Under the pieces are notes generated by a model. It saw only the letters and a list, made by a program, of their open reading frames with translations, was not told where the DNA came from and ran no database searches. Shown here piece after piece: positions 50,100-61,184 of a stretch of 64,000 bases of DNA. The stretch's first letter is position 1. The number at the start of each line of letters is the position of its first letter. The stretch spans positions 54,831,936 to 54,895,935 of the forward strand of contig OZ023216.1 of the NCBI GenBank assembly GCA_963995525.1, written 5' to 3'. A program made the position numbers and the translations under genes. Origin of the DNA: Escarpia spicata (Eukaryota > Annelida > Polychaeta > Sabellida > Siboglinidae).

Positions 50100-50260
50100 G
50101 GCCATGCATCTCATGCATGTAATATGAGGCCATAAAGAGAAGCAACATGAGGAAGACACGTGTGTCTATGTACACGACCACTGTCCTCTTGAACGTGCTT
50201 GTCACTGTCACATGCATGTAATATGAAGTCAAAAAGAGAAGCAACACGAGGAAGGCACGT
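50100..50260 (-). pseudogene. Duplicated ~100-bp fragments of a transposon-associated protein
   Basis: The unit 'aaagagaagcaacatgagga'...'ccactgtcctcttgaacgtg' occurs here (second copy partial) and again at 50575-50766 and 51552-51750. On the minus strand it reads '[20 protein letters not shown]', like the 'DTDV' segment of a widespread invertebrate transposon-encoded protein whose preceding part is preserved at 51760-51974. Confidence 0.55.
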
Positions 50261-50357
50261 CTATGCGGAGCGGAATGGCGCTGAAACTCCATATTGTTTT
50301 TTACTTACATTAATGGTTTAGCACAATGCGTTCACAATATGTGTTCACCTCCAAACT

Positions 50358-50478
<121 letters not shown>

Positions 50479-50574
50479 CACCACACCACCTGCAGATGAG
50501 CACTTCTGTGTGTTCAAAGTAGTGCCATATCTTACAACATTACCAAGTACAACCCAATAGTTGGTTTTACTGAA

Positions 50575-50766
50575 TCCAGCCATAAAGAGAAGCAACATGA
50601 AGAAGACGCGTGTGTTTATGTACACGACCACTGTCCTCTTGAACGTGCTTGTCACTGTCACATGCATGTAATATGAGGCCATAAAGAGAAACAACATAAG
50701 GAAGACGCGTGTGTCTATGTACACGACCACTGTCCTCTTGAACGTGCTTGTCATTGTCACATGCAT
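50575..50766 (-). pseudogene. Two more tandem copies of the ~100-bp transposon-protein fragment
   Basis: Two copies about 91 bases apart, each with 'cataaagagaa.caaca' and 'gtacacgaccactgtcctct'. The last copy is followed directly by the hAT-like insertion at 50773. Confidence 0.6.
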
Positions 50767-50772
50767 GTACTA

Positions 50773-51551
50773 CAGTGGTGTAGCCAGAGGGGGGCCAAGG
50801 GGGCCATGCCCCCCCCCAATCCCGGAAAATTAGGAGGGTATAGGAGACTGAAGACATATAACTGGTTACCTGATTTATAGAGTGACAAGGTACAGAGGTT
50901 ATAGGGGTGCCTGTGTATGACTTCCACGTCTTTGGCAAAGACATTTGTCATCATTCAAATGGGATTGAGTTACCAAAAGTAGAGGAATCCCGTTACTTCT
51001 GCCGTAGGCGATAAGCATCCAGCAGGTTGCAGTCCAAGAGGTTACTGGGCAACGAATATGTCATCATTCACAATGTGTTTGATGGCTAATGCCTATTAAT
51101 ATATCAACACAAGGATGCAACATGATAGTTGCCCGGCAAGATGATTAGTTACTAGACTAAGATCAAGTTGCAACCTGCCAAAACGGCCAAAGCAATTTAT
51201 GTAGTCGATTTTCCACTGAGTAGTCCGAACTTCGTATTGTGAATTAATTAATTTTAATAAGCGACAACGTTACACATGACAGGAACATTTTTGTGAAGCT
51301 CACTCGACGCCGCCAGAGCGGTACGGATTTTTTGTGAAATATTGGTTGAACGCCAGCGACTCATCACACATACGCAAGCACACACGCACGCACGCACACA
51401 CACAAACACACACATATAATAATTATATACATACATACGTGTGTGTGTGTGTGTGCGTGCATGCGTGCGTGCGTGTGTCATATACCGCTACTCATTGCTT
51501 GCTTGAATGCCAGATGGCCCGCTCCAATACAAAATCCTGCCTACGCCCCTG
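50773..51551. mobile_element. Non-autonomous hAT-like element, 779 bp, 8-bp target duplication
   Basis: The left end cagtggtgtagccaga and the reverse complement of the right end, caggggcgtaggcagg, match at 12 of 16 positions and look like hAT termini. Flanks are atgtacta (50765-50772) and atgtaata (51552-51559), an 8-bp duplication with one change. The interior is a GT/CA microsatellite and unique sequence without a transposase. It split two copies of the ~100-bp duplicated unit. Confidence 0.75.
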
Positions 51552-51974
51552 ATGTAATATGAGGCCATAAAGAGAAGCAACATGAGGAAGACACGTGTGT
51601 CTGTGTACACGACCACTGTCCTCTTGAACGTGCTTGTCACTGTCACATACATGTAATATGAGGCCATAAAGAGAAGCAACACGAGGGAGACACGTGTGTC
51701 TGTGTACACGAACACTGTCCTCTTGAACGTGCTTGTCACTGTCACATGCATGTACTATGATGCGCGTGTCTGCTTCCTTATTTAAATGCAAAACATCTCT
51801 AACAGTTGATTTTGCGCATTTGTTGTCGTGAAATCCCCCACCCACGACGAGTTCACATCCATCGGGCAGGTGCTTACCGTGCTCCATCATGTAATGGATG
51901 AGACAGTGAGCCAGGCCAGCCTTGTTTTCATCTACGGACGTGTTTGACAAAGATGATTCGGAAAGATTATGCAT
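51552..51974 (-). pseudogene. Fragment of an invertebrate transposon-associated protein, tandemly duplicated end
   Basis: The minus frame starts at 51974 and includes 'GLAHCLIHYMMEHGKHLPDG', 'CELVVGGGFHDNKCAK' and 'NKEADTRIIVHACDS'. The 'EADTR.ilHA' pattern is common in uncharacterised transposon-encoded proteins of molluscs and cnidarians. Downstream, a ~100-bp unit is duplicated and a frameshift separates 'EADTRIIVHA' from '[20 protein letters not shown]'. The enzyme class is unknown and the copy is dead. Confidence 0.55.
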
Positions 51975-52535
51975 GGAGAGCCTACATCTACAACAATTAC
52001 TATATTATTTGCATGTCTGTTTGATTCGATGTTTATACGTAACATAAGTCTGTAAAGGTATGATAAAATATTACGTGCAGTGGTTTTTCATTGGGATGGT
52101 GTTTACATCTACCCATTAACTAACTAAACGATTACTTGAGGCTGTTCTGAGTGATCTCGCAAGCACACTGTGTTGACACTCAAACAGCTACCGTCTCATC
52201 AACAACTATGATTGTTTGTAGGCGTCTGTATCGTGCTGGAATGAACTTTCTTAAGTACGTTTCATCCCAGTTCAGCAGATCTGAGACGGCTGTCCGTGGA
52301 CTGCTAGTAGCAGTAATGTCATCTGTTGGAACTACAGCATTTTCCTCTAGCCTTGATTAACCAAGCCCCGTGATGTGGCGCCACTATTTGTCGCACACAA
52401 AAAACTGCATCCAGTGACGTATTGCTGTTGCAGTGAAGGAGGTGGGGTTGGTAGGTGTATAATTGGAAGTGTGTTGTGTTGTGAAACTCACGGGGGTGTA
52501 ATCATACATTTTTGTGAGTCTTAAGGCTTAACTTA
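51975..52535. other. No gene recognised
   Basis: Unique-looking sequence without supported exons. A small frame at 52151-52360 has no family features. Confidence 0.4.
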
Positions 52536-52539
52536 AGGT

Positions 52540-52970
52540 GCAGGTGAGGGTTTCTCGATCTGAGCCGAACCAAATGCTGTAGTCGCAGAAAATGTGTTGC
52601 TGCTGCACCGCCGTAACTTCAGCTTCTCCACTGTCTCTGCTCGACTGGTGACATCGGATGACTGGGGGGGGGTGAAGGGGAGTATGGGGCGGAGGGGGGG
52701 TGCTGTTGAAAATGTTTCGTCATTGCACAGCCGTAATTTCACCGTCTTCTCGCTGTCTCTTGCGCTGCCTCCTATAACTCGTCTCAACTGCTGGAATGGG
52801 AAGACGGGCGGGGGAGGTCTGTTGATTTTTTTTCCGCTACGCCATGTCGCTGTATCTTCACTTCAAATTTACTTCAGTTTCTCCGCTTGCTTGCCTGGCT
52901 CAACTGTGACATCAGAAGATGGGGGTTGCTATTGAAATTGTTCACCGCCGCGTCAGCATAATTTCTGCTT
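52540..52970. repeat. Dispersed minisatellite-like repeat, copy 3
   Basis: Three imperfect units with 'gcaccgccgtaacttcagct', 'tggtgacatcggatgactgg' and 'ggggtgctgttgaaaatgtt'. They resemble the repeats at 1-240 and 36345-36560. Runs of G up to nine bases occur between units. Confidence 0.6.
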
Positions 52971-52973
52971 ATT

Positions 52974-53058
52974 TAACAAGATTGCCACGCAGATGATTAA
53001 CTCTAGATGGCAGGTGGACAAGGAAGCCTTTTGACTTATCGAGAGTTCAACCCTTTTT
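52974..53058. repeat. Dispersed repeat, inverted partner of 20863-20945
   Basis: Includes 'taactctagatggcaggtgg' and 'caaggaagccttttgactta', the reverse complement of the segment at 20863-20945. Confidence 0.65.
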
Positions 53059-53436
53059 TATTTACAAGTATCCCGCCCTTCTGAGGTGTGTGTCGATTTT
53101 AGTTTTTACATATTCATGGCATGACATGGAGCTGGGGTGTTGTGCTTGGCAGTAGCTCCCACGACAGCTGTCTTATTGTTACAAGTTTGACGTATTTCAA
53201 TTCAAGGAACGTTTATCATATTTCTCAGGTGCGTGTATAGAGGTACATACATTACTTCGGACGTTTACATTTTACTTGAAAATGATTACTGGTGCCGGAC
53301 TGTTATAGTTTTTAATCGACATTCGTCTACGCTTGCCTTGAGAACCGGTTACAAACTTGTCAAGCAGAACGCTTTGGTCTATTCTTGTATAACACCGGAC
53401 CACGGACAACTTTTGTGCAATCGCCGATGATACTCA

Positions 53437-55396
53437 GTGTCGCAAGACGCACTTCAGCATGCGTGTGTGTCAACATCAGTGGTGCGTTATTCTAGGACAC
53501 ATTTGTTGTCAACTGCCGCCCATGCGACCAGGTATATCAGATCTCCGGTGACCTGCTGTGTGAATCTTCTCTTTCACCAACTGTGCATCTCCAAGCGTTC
53601 GACTATGAAACGTAAACACCGTGGCGGTCGTAAAGTCGCAAAACAGATCGGGACAATAATTCACTACGCAAGAGTACCGACGTTGCCACAACAAAGCCGA
53701 AATGTACCAAATTTCATAACTTTACCATTATATAAACAGGTACAGCGCGACCAAGGCGTACGAGTATGCTACGTTAACGCACAATCGTGTCGGAACAAAA
53801 CACTCGCCATCGCGGATCATATACTTGAAAACCATCTCGATATGATGACGATATGCGAAACGTGGTTGAAGCCTTCGAGCGACGCCAATGTGATTACATA
53901 CATTGTACCATATGGATATTCCATCAAGCACGCGCCGAAATCGTCTTACACAAACACCGTTACCGATGCCGATGCGTTTCGATCCTTTGAACACCTACGT
54001 AATCCACGAGAATCGTTGTTATTTACCGACCCCCGCCATCAGTGAAAAATGGCTTGTCAACAACTGTGTTTTATGAAGAATGGGACCGTTTCATCGACCA
54101 GTATGCCATAAAATCTGGACCTCTGATTATCATGGAAGATTTGAACTTTCATATTGACAACGCTGCAAATGTTGACGCACGGCGACTGACCAATTCTGTG
54201 AATGCCACAGGGATGGTGTTGCATGTTCGCGGGCCAACCCACAGGAAAGGACACACTTTGGATGTACTCATGACCCGCAGCAAGGACGAACACCTTGTTC
54301 GAAATGTTACCGTTACGGATATGAGCCTTTCTGACCACTTTGTGGTGAGTTTCAACATAGACATTGTTCAACATCGCACTCTTTTGATGAAAATCAAATA
54401 TTGCAAGTTACGCAACAATAATGTAGTTTCTTTTCGACAAGACATTCCACTGTTCCATTCGGATGATCTTGACTTGCTGAACGTAGAAGAACTGGTTGAT
54501 CAATACGATCATAATGCAGGTCAGCTTAGTTTATTCGCACGCGTCCGTTGTTCTAGATAAATACAAGACTGGCTGCATCTCGCCATCAAGAAGGCTGGAC
54601 TAAATCCAGAATCAATGCAGAATTATCGACCTGTATCGAAACTGACATTTCTTTCTAAAGTAATCGAGCGCGTTGTAGCAAAACAGCTGAACGTCCATAT
54701 GCAAGAGAACAACTTGCACGACCAGTTTCAATCGGCATATCGACAAGATCACTCAACTGAAACGGCTCTGCTTAAAGTTCACAATGACAGTCTGTCTGCA
54801 GTAGACCGTGGCTGTGTTGTTGTGTTGGTTATGCTTGACTTGACCGCCGCTTTCGACATCATTGTCCACGGAATTCTATTGAGCAGACTCACTCACATAT
54901 TCCGTGCCACTGGCGCTGCGCTTGAGTGGTTCAGATCTTACTTGTCCGGTCGGCATCAAGTCGTTCGTATTGGAAGTGTCAAATCCTCCCCAACTGCTGT
55001 GCCGTTTGGTGTACCGCAAGGCATCGTACTCGGGCCATTGCTGATCACTGCATATATCACACCACTTGGCGACGTCGTCGAGAAATCCGGCTTGGATTAT
55101 CACATATATGCCGACGACACGCAACTTTATGTTTCGTTTTGTCCTGGTGGAGATGGCCAACTTGAACTCAATGGATCGTTTGTGCTTCCACAACATCAGT
55201 CGTATGAGGCAATACCTCACAACATATGCGACTAAACCACTTGTGCTCGCTTTCGTCGTATCTAGATTGGACTATAGGAACGCGTTACTGGCTGGACTAC
55301 CACGAAACCACATTCACAAACACCAGCGAATCCAAAACATGGCAACCAGAATCATCACGTCTAAAAGAACTACACTGGCTGCCAATCAAATGCCGA
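53437..55396 (+). mobile_element. CR1/L2-like LINE with endonuclease and reverse transcriptase, internally deleted
   Basis: Plus-strand order: a basic N-terminal stretch ('MKRKHRGGRKVAKQIG', 53605), endonuclease start 'VRVCYVNAQSCRNKTLAIAD' and 'MMTICETWLKPSSD', then a deletion and frameshift near 53990-54005 before 'IVVIYRPPPS'. The endonuclease end is 'HTLDVLMTRS' and 'SDHFVVSFNID'. A second deletion near 54545 leads into the reverse transcriptase: 'MQNYRPVSKLTFLSKVIERV', 'STETALLKVHND', 'GVPQGIVLGPLL', catalytic 'YADDTQLYVSF'. A third deletion or frameshift near 55190 leads to 'SRLDYRNALLAGLP' and 'LKELHWLPIKCRM'. The element stops abruptly at 55396, where a duplicated CT-rich/exon segment begins. 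It is dead. Confidence 0.88.
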
Positions 55397-55807
55397 ATGT
55401 TATGTATGTCTGTCTCTCTTCCATTCCATCATTCTCCATCCCTCTCTCTTTCCCCTCTCTCCTCTCCTCTCTCTCTCCCCCTCGGTCTCTCTCCACCACT
55501 GTCTCTCTTCCTCCCTATGCCTCCCTCTTCCTCTCCCTCGCTCTCCCTCTCTCTCCATCGCTCTCCTTCTCTCTCTCTCTCCATCGCTCTTCCTCTCTCT
55601 CTGCATCGCTCTCCCTCTCTCCTTGTCTCCTTTCTCTGTGTCACTCTCTCCCCCTCTCCCTGTCTCTATGGCTGATGTCTGTATTGAGAGACTGTCATCT
55701 ACTGTTCCTTGTTGTGACTACTCAACTGATGTTTATTTGCTTGTTGTAGAATGTGCGGCTGACTGCTCCAAGTGTTTTGTGGCAAACGTGTGTGACAATG
55801 ACTCTTG
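55397..55807 (+). repeat. Duplicated copy of 35095-35476: CT tract plus truncated furin-like exon
   Basis: It begins 'atgttatgtatgtctgtctc', has the C/T tract, 'tctctatggctgatgtctgt' and the acceptor 'gcttgttgtag', then the first 57 bases of the cysteine-rich exon ('CAADCSKCFVANVCDNDSC' encoded in part). It breaks at 55807 inside the exon and switches to the repeat also seen at 37105. One Ser codon has become Phe, so the copy is drifting. Confidence 0.85.
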
Positions 55808-55925
55808 ACTTGACTCCAAAATGGCCACTGTTCGGAGTAATGTTGTGCAATAACTCGAGAACCAAAAATGATAGAATCATAAATGAGACCACTTTTAGGC
55901 GTTTTCTGCAACAACTGTTTTTTTC
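55808..55925 (+). repeat. Copy of the dispersed repeat at 37105-37215
   Basis: About 100 bases with roughly nine in ten positions matching 37105-37205, same orientation. It joins directly to the truncated exon copy. Confidence 0.8.
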
Positions 55926-55984
55926 TCCAGTTGTTACGGAGAACCAATTAAGATGTATTCAGTCTAGGAGTTGTTTGTTTTAAG

Positions 55985-57600
55985 TTTCATGCTTTGCATC
56001 TAGCTATTGATGTCTCTAATGCACCGTTCCATAGACTCGTGATTACTGTCCATAGAATTGGCATTAAAACTACAGTACGCCTGATGGTCATCAGCATACA
56101 CATGCCCCAGCTTACCTTGCTGATCAATGATATGAAACATAGGGCTAAGATACTGTGTGAATTCCACAGGACCGAGGCATGATTCTTGCGGTACTCCCTG
56201 ATCAAGTTTAAACTGGTCAGACACAGTACCATCAATAATAATTGATTTAATTTGAAGATAAGACGAAAACCAATTTAGAGCTGTGCCTGATACACCAAAA
56301 GAAGAATTCACAATAATCAACAAAATCATATGGTCCCCAGTACGAAAAGTCAACAACAAGTAAATTAAAACCAGTTGTGTTCTGTTGGTCCATGTTTAAA
56401 ATAATGTCAGACTGGACCTTAACAAGTGCAGTTTCAGTAGAATGTCCAGCTCTATACGCCGACTGACAAGGTGACAAGGAAATCCACATTCTGAATGAAA
56501 GCAAAGTTGGTCTACAACAGCCCATTCTGATAATTTAGAGATATACTAGTGATTTGACACAGGGCGCAGACATGGGGTCAAATGCAAATGCATTTGCATT
56601 TAAATGGATTTAAATGCAACTGATCCAGTGTTCGCATTTGCATTTGAAAATTTGGAGCCAAAACTATTTGCATTTAAATACATTTTAAAAGTATTTGAAA
56701 AAATCAAATACTTTTCAAATACTTATAGCATTTAATTATGTCAATGAAAACTGTTATCACAGCTGTACTTAATTAAATTGTTGCGTGGTCTAGGTAGTTG
56801 ATACAGGACACTCATGTTACTTATGTGATCACCGAGGCATGACATTCACTGAGAGACAAATGGCCTTCCTATGGCTTTTTTATAGGCTGACCAACCGCAG
56901 CATTTGCATGCTTTGATCATTAACTACTTGGGTCATTATCAGATGGATGATCAGTGTATCAGTTGGCCTGTGACAGGGTCAGGTTAGCAAGCATTTAATT
57001 AACAGTGGGTGGCTTATTCTAATTTTATTGGAAGACAGTGCATCAATGGGCACAGGAAATGGAAAACAGGATTATCCTGTCACAGGAGAACATTTAATTT
57101 TGCATTTGACATAAACAAAATGTATTTGCATTTGAAATGTCAAAAGTATTTGCATTTGCATTTAAATACTTTTCAATGTATCTGACCACATGTCTGACTG
57201 TCTGTCAGGGCGATAGTTTGTTGGAATAGGATCCAGTCCTGCTTTTTTAAGCAGTGGCTCTACAAGTGCAGTCTTCCATTCATGTGGGAATTCCCCAGCG
57301 GCAATGGAGCAATTGATGATGTGTGTAAGGAATGGCACCAATGCATCAATATACTATTTGACCAGTTTGGTTGGCATGGGGTCCAGAACATAGCTGGTTG
57401 TCTTAGATTTCATAACCAACTTGTGCACATCATCATCAGAGACTGCAGCAAATGTATCTAAATTATCACACTCACACTTTCTCTGGTTTCTGATGATTTG
57501 ACGGGAGGTTTTGCTAGGCAACATATCACGTGCTGGATAGGTTAATTGCAGCGTGTTCGGCCAGTATTGCCAAAGGGTTGACATTGGTTGTTATGTAGCG
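55985..57600 (-). mobile_element. LINE reverse transcriptase remnant, interrupted by a hAT-like MITE
   Basis: Minus-strand order: 'KTTSYVLDPMPTKLVK' (57354-57584), 'YIDALVPFLTHIINCSIA', 'LVEPLLKKAGLDPIPTNYRP', then the inserted MITE (56567-57204), resuming with 'VSN', 'KLSEWAVVDQL', 'AYRAGHSTETALVKVQSD', 'GVPQESCLGPVEF' and 'LGHVYADDHQAYCSF'. The catalytic YADD is kept, but stops and frameshifts are present. It is truncated near 55985 before the thumb and its 5' end near 57600 lacks the endonuclease. Clade is CR1/L2-like by motif wording. Confidence 0.85.
56567..57204. mobile_element. hAT-like MITE, 638 bp, 8-bp target duplication
   Basis: The left end is cagacatggggtcaaatgca and the right end, reverse-complemented, is cagacagtcagacatgtggt; the right has an extra 8-base cagacagt. 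Flanks are acagggcg (56559-56566) and tcagggcg (57205-57212), an 8-bp duplication with one mismatch. Subterminal 'atttgcatttaaat' motifs occur at both ends. Excision in silico rejoins the LINE frame at 'NYRP|VSN'. No transposase is encoded. Confidence 0.85.
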
Positions 57601-57733
57601 AATATAACATAGTATAATGTTCTTCACTTGTTGTGCTCATTATGTTATTATATAGGATTTGTCTAAATTTTATTTATATTGTATGTATTGTAATGAGTTA
57701 CAATAAATTTGATTTGATTTGGTTATGCTTCAG
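57601..57733. other. Short AT-rich stretch before the laminin-G exon
   Basis: AT-rich, ends in the acceptor 'ttatgcttcag'. Confidence 0.4.
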
Positions 57734-57855
57734 GAGGCGTGCCTAACCTGGATGGCATGACATTTGGTCAGCACGAGAAGATGCTAGAGGGTTGTGTCAG
57801 CAACCTGTATATCCAGGGCAAGGGACCCCTGGACCTCACCACTGACGCTGTCGGG
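57734..57855 (+). CDS. Laminin-G-like domain exon (partial gene)
   Basis: The acceptor 'atgcttcag' and donor 'GGG|gtatgt' bound 122 bases, phase 1 in and phase 0 out. The peptide 'GVPNLDGMTFGQHEKMLEGC' continues 'VSNLYIQGKGPLDLTTDAVG'. The arrangement 'GG.P.....F.GC..NL.I.G..LDL' is the last third of a laminin-G domain, which binds glycans or receptors in extracellular-matrix and synaptic proteins (laminin alpha, perlecan, agrin, neurexin and others). The particular gene cannot be named. No partner exon was found in the window. The downstream one may be beyond 64 kb or in unrecognised sequence. Confidence 0.6.
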
Positions 57856-60330
57856 GTATGTCGTGGCGCCCTGACACCCCTCATTACTGCGGCCATCCAG
57901 TTGCTACAGTGTTCTTGTTTCTTTAAGTTTGGGGGCCAGTGTTACAGACAGTTTATTTGTTAAACAAAGTGTGTTATTTTGTCAGTTTTATTAGTTTTAT
58001 TAACATAAATGTAACCGATTAAAATTATATATCTCGGCTGGTTGATACTTGATTTGAAACTTATTAACAGACTAAGAACTGGTTGATATTTCAAACAAAA
58101 GCACAGTTTTGTTGTCATCTTGCTGAAAAATGTCTGATAAAAAGATCTATTATATGACTGCTGAAATTATTAAGTATTGGAAATCGTGACAAGTGGCAAA
58201 CAAAATGTCATGAAAGTGGATGCCTATGCACTGCTGGAAGGGATATGTTAGAGGATTGGTTGGTTGGTTCTGCTTGGCCTGATGCTGTAATAAGACAAGC
58301 TGAAGAGTAGATATTGACTTAGGCATCAGAGCCAAGTCAACCCAAGAGAAACGTTTAATGTATTTTCAATGTTGCCAACATAATCTAGACACTATAAACT
58401 TGTGTGTAGCTACAATGATACAACATGTCTAGATCAGGTCTATGCGAAACAGGAGGTTAACTAATGTCAGAGTGAATTGTACCATTAGCCTGTAAATGTG
58501 AATTCTTTGTAATTTTGCTTAATGTGTACGCATTTTCTAGCAGTAAAATGTTGTCCCTGAATGGTGAAGGGCGAATTCATAAAAAAATGTTAATATGATG
58601 GCGAGATAAGGTAATTATGTGCAATCATATCACTAGATCATGCCAACAGAAGTGATGGTCTGATGCAAAGTATTTATTGAGCGCAAATGCCAAATTTGAG
58701 AAAATACTAATTGAATATTTTTCCACACAGAAACAGAGTTGTAGGGGAAAGAAATCTTGTGATGTATTTTATTAGAATGTGCAACATTTCACATGTCCCG
58801 TGCCTGGTTTTGTAGTTTTGTAGAGTTGGATGAACCATGTGTGGTTTAACGATATATATGTTCAAAATACAGCATTGTTGCCTTATATTTTAAATGCCAG
58901 CACGTTATAATGAACATGTAAAAAACCCATTAAAGAAACGTTAGGTTTTCGTAGTAAATTATTTAAAGATTTATTAACATGCTCGTCTAGCTGTGGATAT
59001 CTGACCTGGTGAATACTAGATGCTAATTAGTTCCAAGATGAACACAGTTTATGGTGTGTAGACCTACATCTAGCTGGGTCACTCGATTCAAGTATGTATA
59101 CTATCAATAGTAACTTGTGTATTATTTATTTTTATATTAAGAAACAATGTTTCCTCAAGAAGAGCATTATTATGTTATTCCCTAACTTGAAATTGTTTGA
59201 AACATTTGACATTCAGTAACACTATTTCTTAAAACTTGTATTTAAAATAAATCTCAAGGTGGCAATAACCCCACAGATGTCACTGGCCACGTATTCTTGA
59301 ATATAATACACCTTTATGGTAAACACATCAAGAACTGGCATTATGTTAATTAAGCAAAATGCAAGTTGATTTGTACTTAAATCTAAAGAAGTGAAAACAA
59401 AAAGACAAGTCACTCATTACCTCTGTTCATGGATTAAATAAAAGAGAATTGCCTGTTTTAATACACATGTTTGTCTGAAAATATTGTTGTCATACCAATT
59501 GCTAATGCCTAATATTATACAGCATATGTGTACATGATTATAGATGTGTCAATAATTTTTTTACAAAAATGTTAACTTGTTATGACAAGTGTTCATATGA
59601 TAGTGAAACCCTGATAATCTAAAAACCATAACATCAGGACATAATATACCTTGCAATATACCTGGTTACTTTTTTTTTAATCCATAATTTGCTGTGCTAT
59701 TTCCAATAGTTGTTTAAGTGGAATTAACGTAATTTAGGTGGAGTTATTGTAAACGGCTGAAATTACTGAATGAATAAATGTGTGTGTGCACAACCAGTAA
59801 TGTATGACTGAAACAACAGCAGGGATCGAACCTGCCACACACAACACTGAAACACTGTTGTCACAAACAACACAGTCCAACAGTTTTTAAACAAACAAAT
59901 GACATAGTATGTCTGCATTTACAACACAATACTCTAATAGCATTCAGTCACAAATATACTGATTACATTGTTGCAAAAGTCATATGGTACATACACGTAT
60001 CAGCAATTTCATAAACGAGTGTTAAATGTTTCACAAAAGAAATAATATCGTATGTTTGTATAATTTAACAGAAAAATAATACAATATATACTTGTTACGA
60101 ATCTTTCTGAACAAACCTATAAACCCACTTTTTAAGTGTTAGGTTCCCAAGTGGATATATCCCAAGTAATCCCCTTGGGCAACACGATGAATCCACATGA
60201 ATCATTGTGAGGAAATTTAGTGTGACGATAGACACGTCACCAAAAGTGTGTTTGCAGTGTGCCGAGTGTATTTGCAGAACACTATCAATTGCTTTACTAC
60301 ATGTATCATTATATTTATTAAATATTCACA
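57856..60330. other. AT-rich stretch, no gene recognised
   Basis: Only short frames and no exon with both splice sites and a familiar motif. It could be intron of the laminin-G-containing gene. Confidence 0.4.
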
Positions 60331-60337
60331 AACATTA

Positions 60338-60525
60338 ACATGAAATATACACTTGAAAGTGGATACATCTATAACACTATTATATTCGTAGCATAGCTGT
60401 ATCGATTTGTTATTTACACATAAAATACAAGTTTTGTAAAACTAATAAAATAACAAATCGATACAGCTATGCTACGAATATAATAGTGTTATAGATGTAT
60501 CCACTTTCAAGTGTATATTTCATGT
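60338..60525. repeat. Perfect 78-bp inverted repeat with 32-base loop
   Basis: 60338-60415 is the exact reverse complement of 60448-60525, with loop 60416-60447. Arms begin 'acatgaaatatacacttgaa'. Identity over 78 bases implies very recent origin or maintenance. Transcripts would form a long hairpin. It may be a fold-back element, a template-switch product or an assembly artefact. Confidence 0.95.
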
Positions 60526-60728
60526 CCACATATTACTATTCATTGATGACCGAGTCTCGACTGTTGAGATCTCGGTGTATTCACTAGTCATTACAAGGTC
60601 AAGGAGCTATGGTTTGGTTGTACCTTTATCTCTAGTGGGCTCTGTAATATGTTGCACCACATAACAGTCTCGATTTTTTTAAATTAATTTAAATTATTTA
60701 TCTTCAGTACTTGCTGCTGTAGTTGAAA

Positions 60729-60932
60729 TTATTTACTAATCAATCTACGGGTAGTTGAGATCTCCAAGTATAGCAGAACATGTGAAAAACATTTCTCACT
60801 TATTTTATCCAGCAATTTCTTAAGGTTGTCATTGTTCTCAGTGGTGCTATTAGGGCTTCTATAAAAAGCGCCCAAGAGAAGGGTATCCTTCCGTTTCAGT
60901 ACCAAAATGCAAAACAGTGCTTCATTCAACTC
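60729..60932 (-). pseudogene. Jockey-like LINE endonuclease fragment
   Basis: The minus frame includes 'LVLKRKDTLLLGAFYRSPNS' and 'LKKLLDKISEKCFSHVLL', matching the middle of LINE endonucleases where 'GDFN' normally follows. Here 'LEISTTR' stands in its place, so the copy is decayed. Orientation is opposite to the reverse-transcriptase remnant just downstream, which suggests two insertions or an inversion during insertion. Confidence 0.65.
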
Positions 60933-61184
60933 AACATCAAACTGGTGTACTTAAAATGCCAAACAATTGTGAATAAACAAGAACATCCCTCTGCCTTTGC
61001 CTTCACTCGTGTTCACAGTTTCCATACAATGCAATTCCAAGTTGTATTCCTGCGTTATAAGTCGTCTTTTAAAATGTGATGGAGTTGAGTGGGTTTTTTA
61101 TTTTACCTTTAGTCCAGTTAGTCCTTCTTTTGTCAGGACATCATCATTTGTAAACCATACAATTATTTCTTCTGTGCAGGCACT

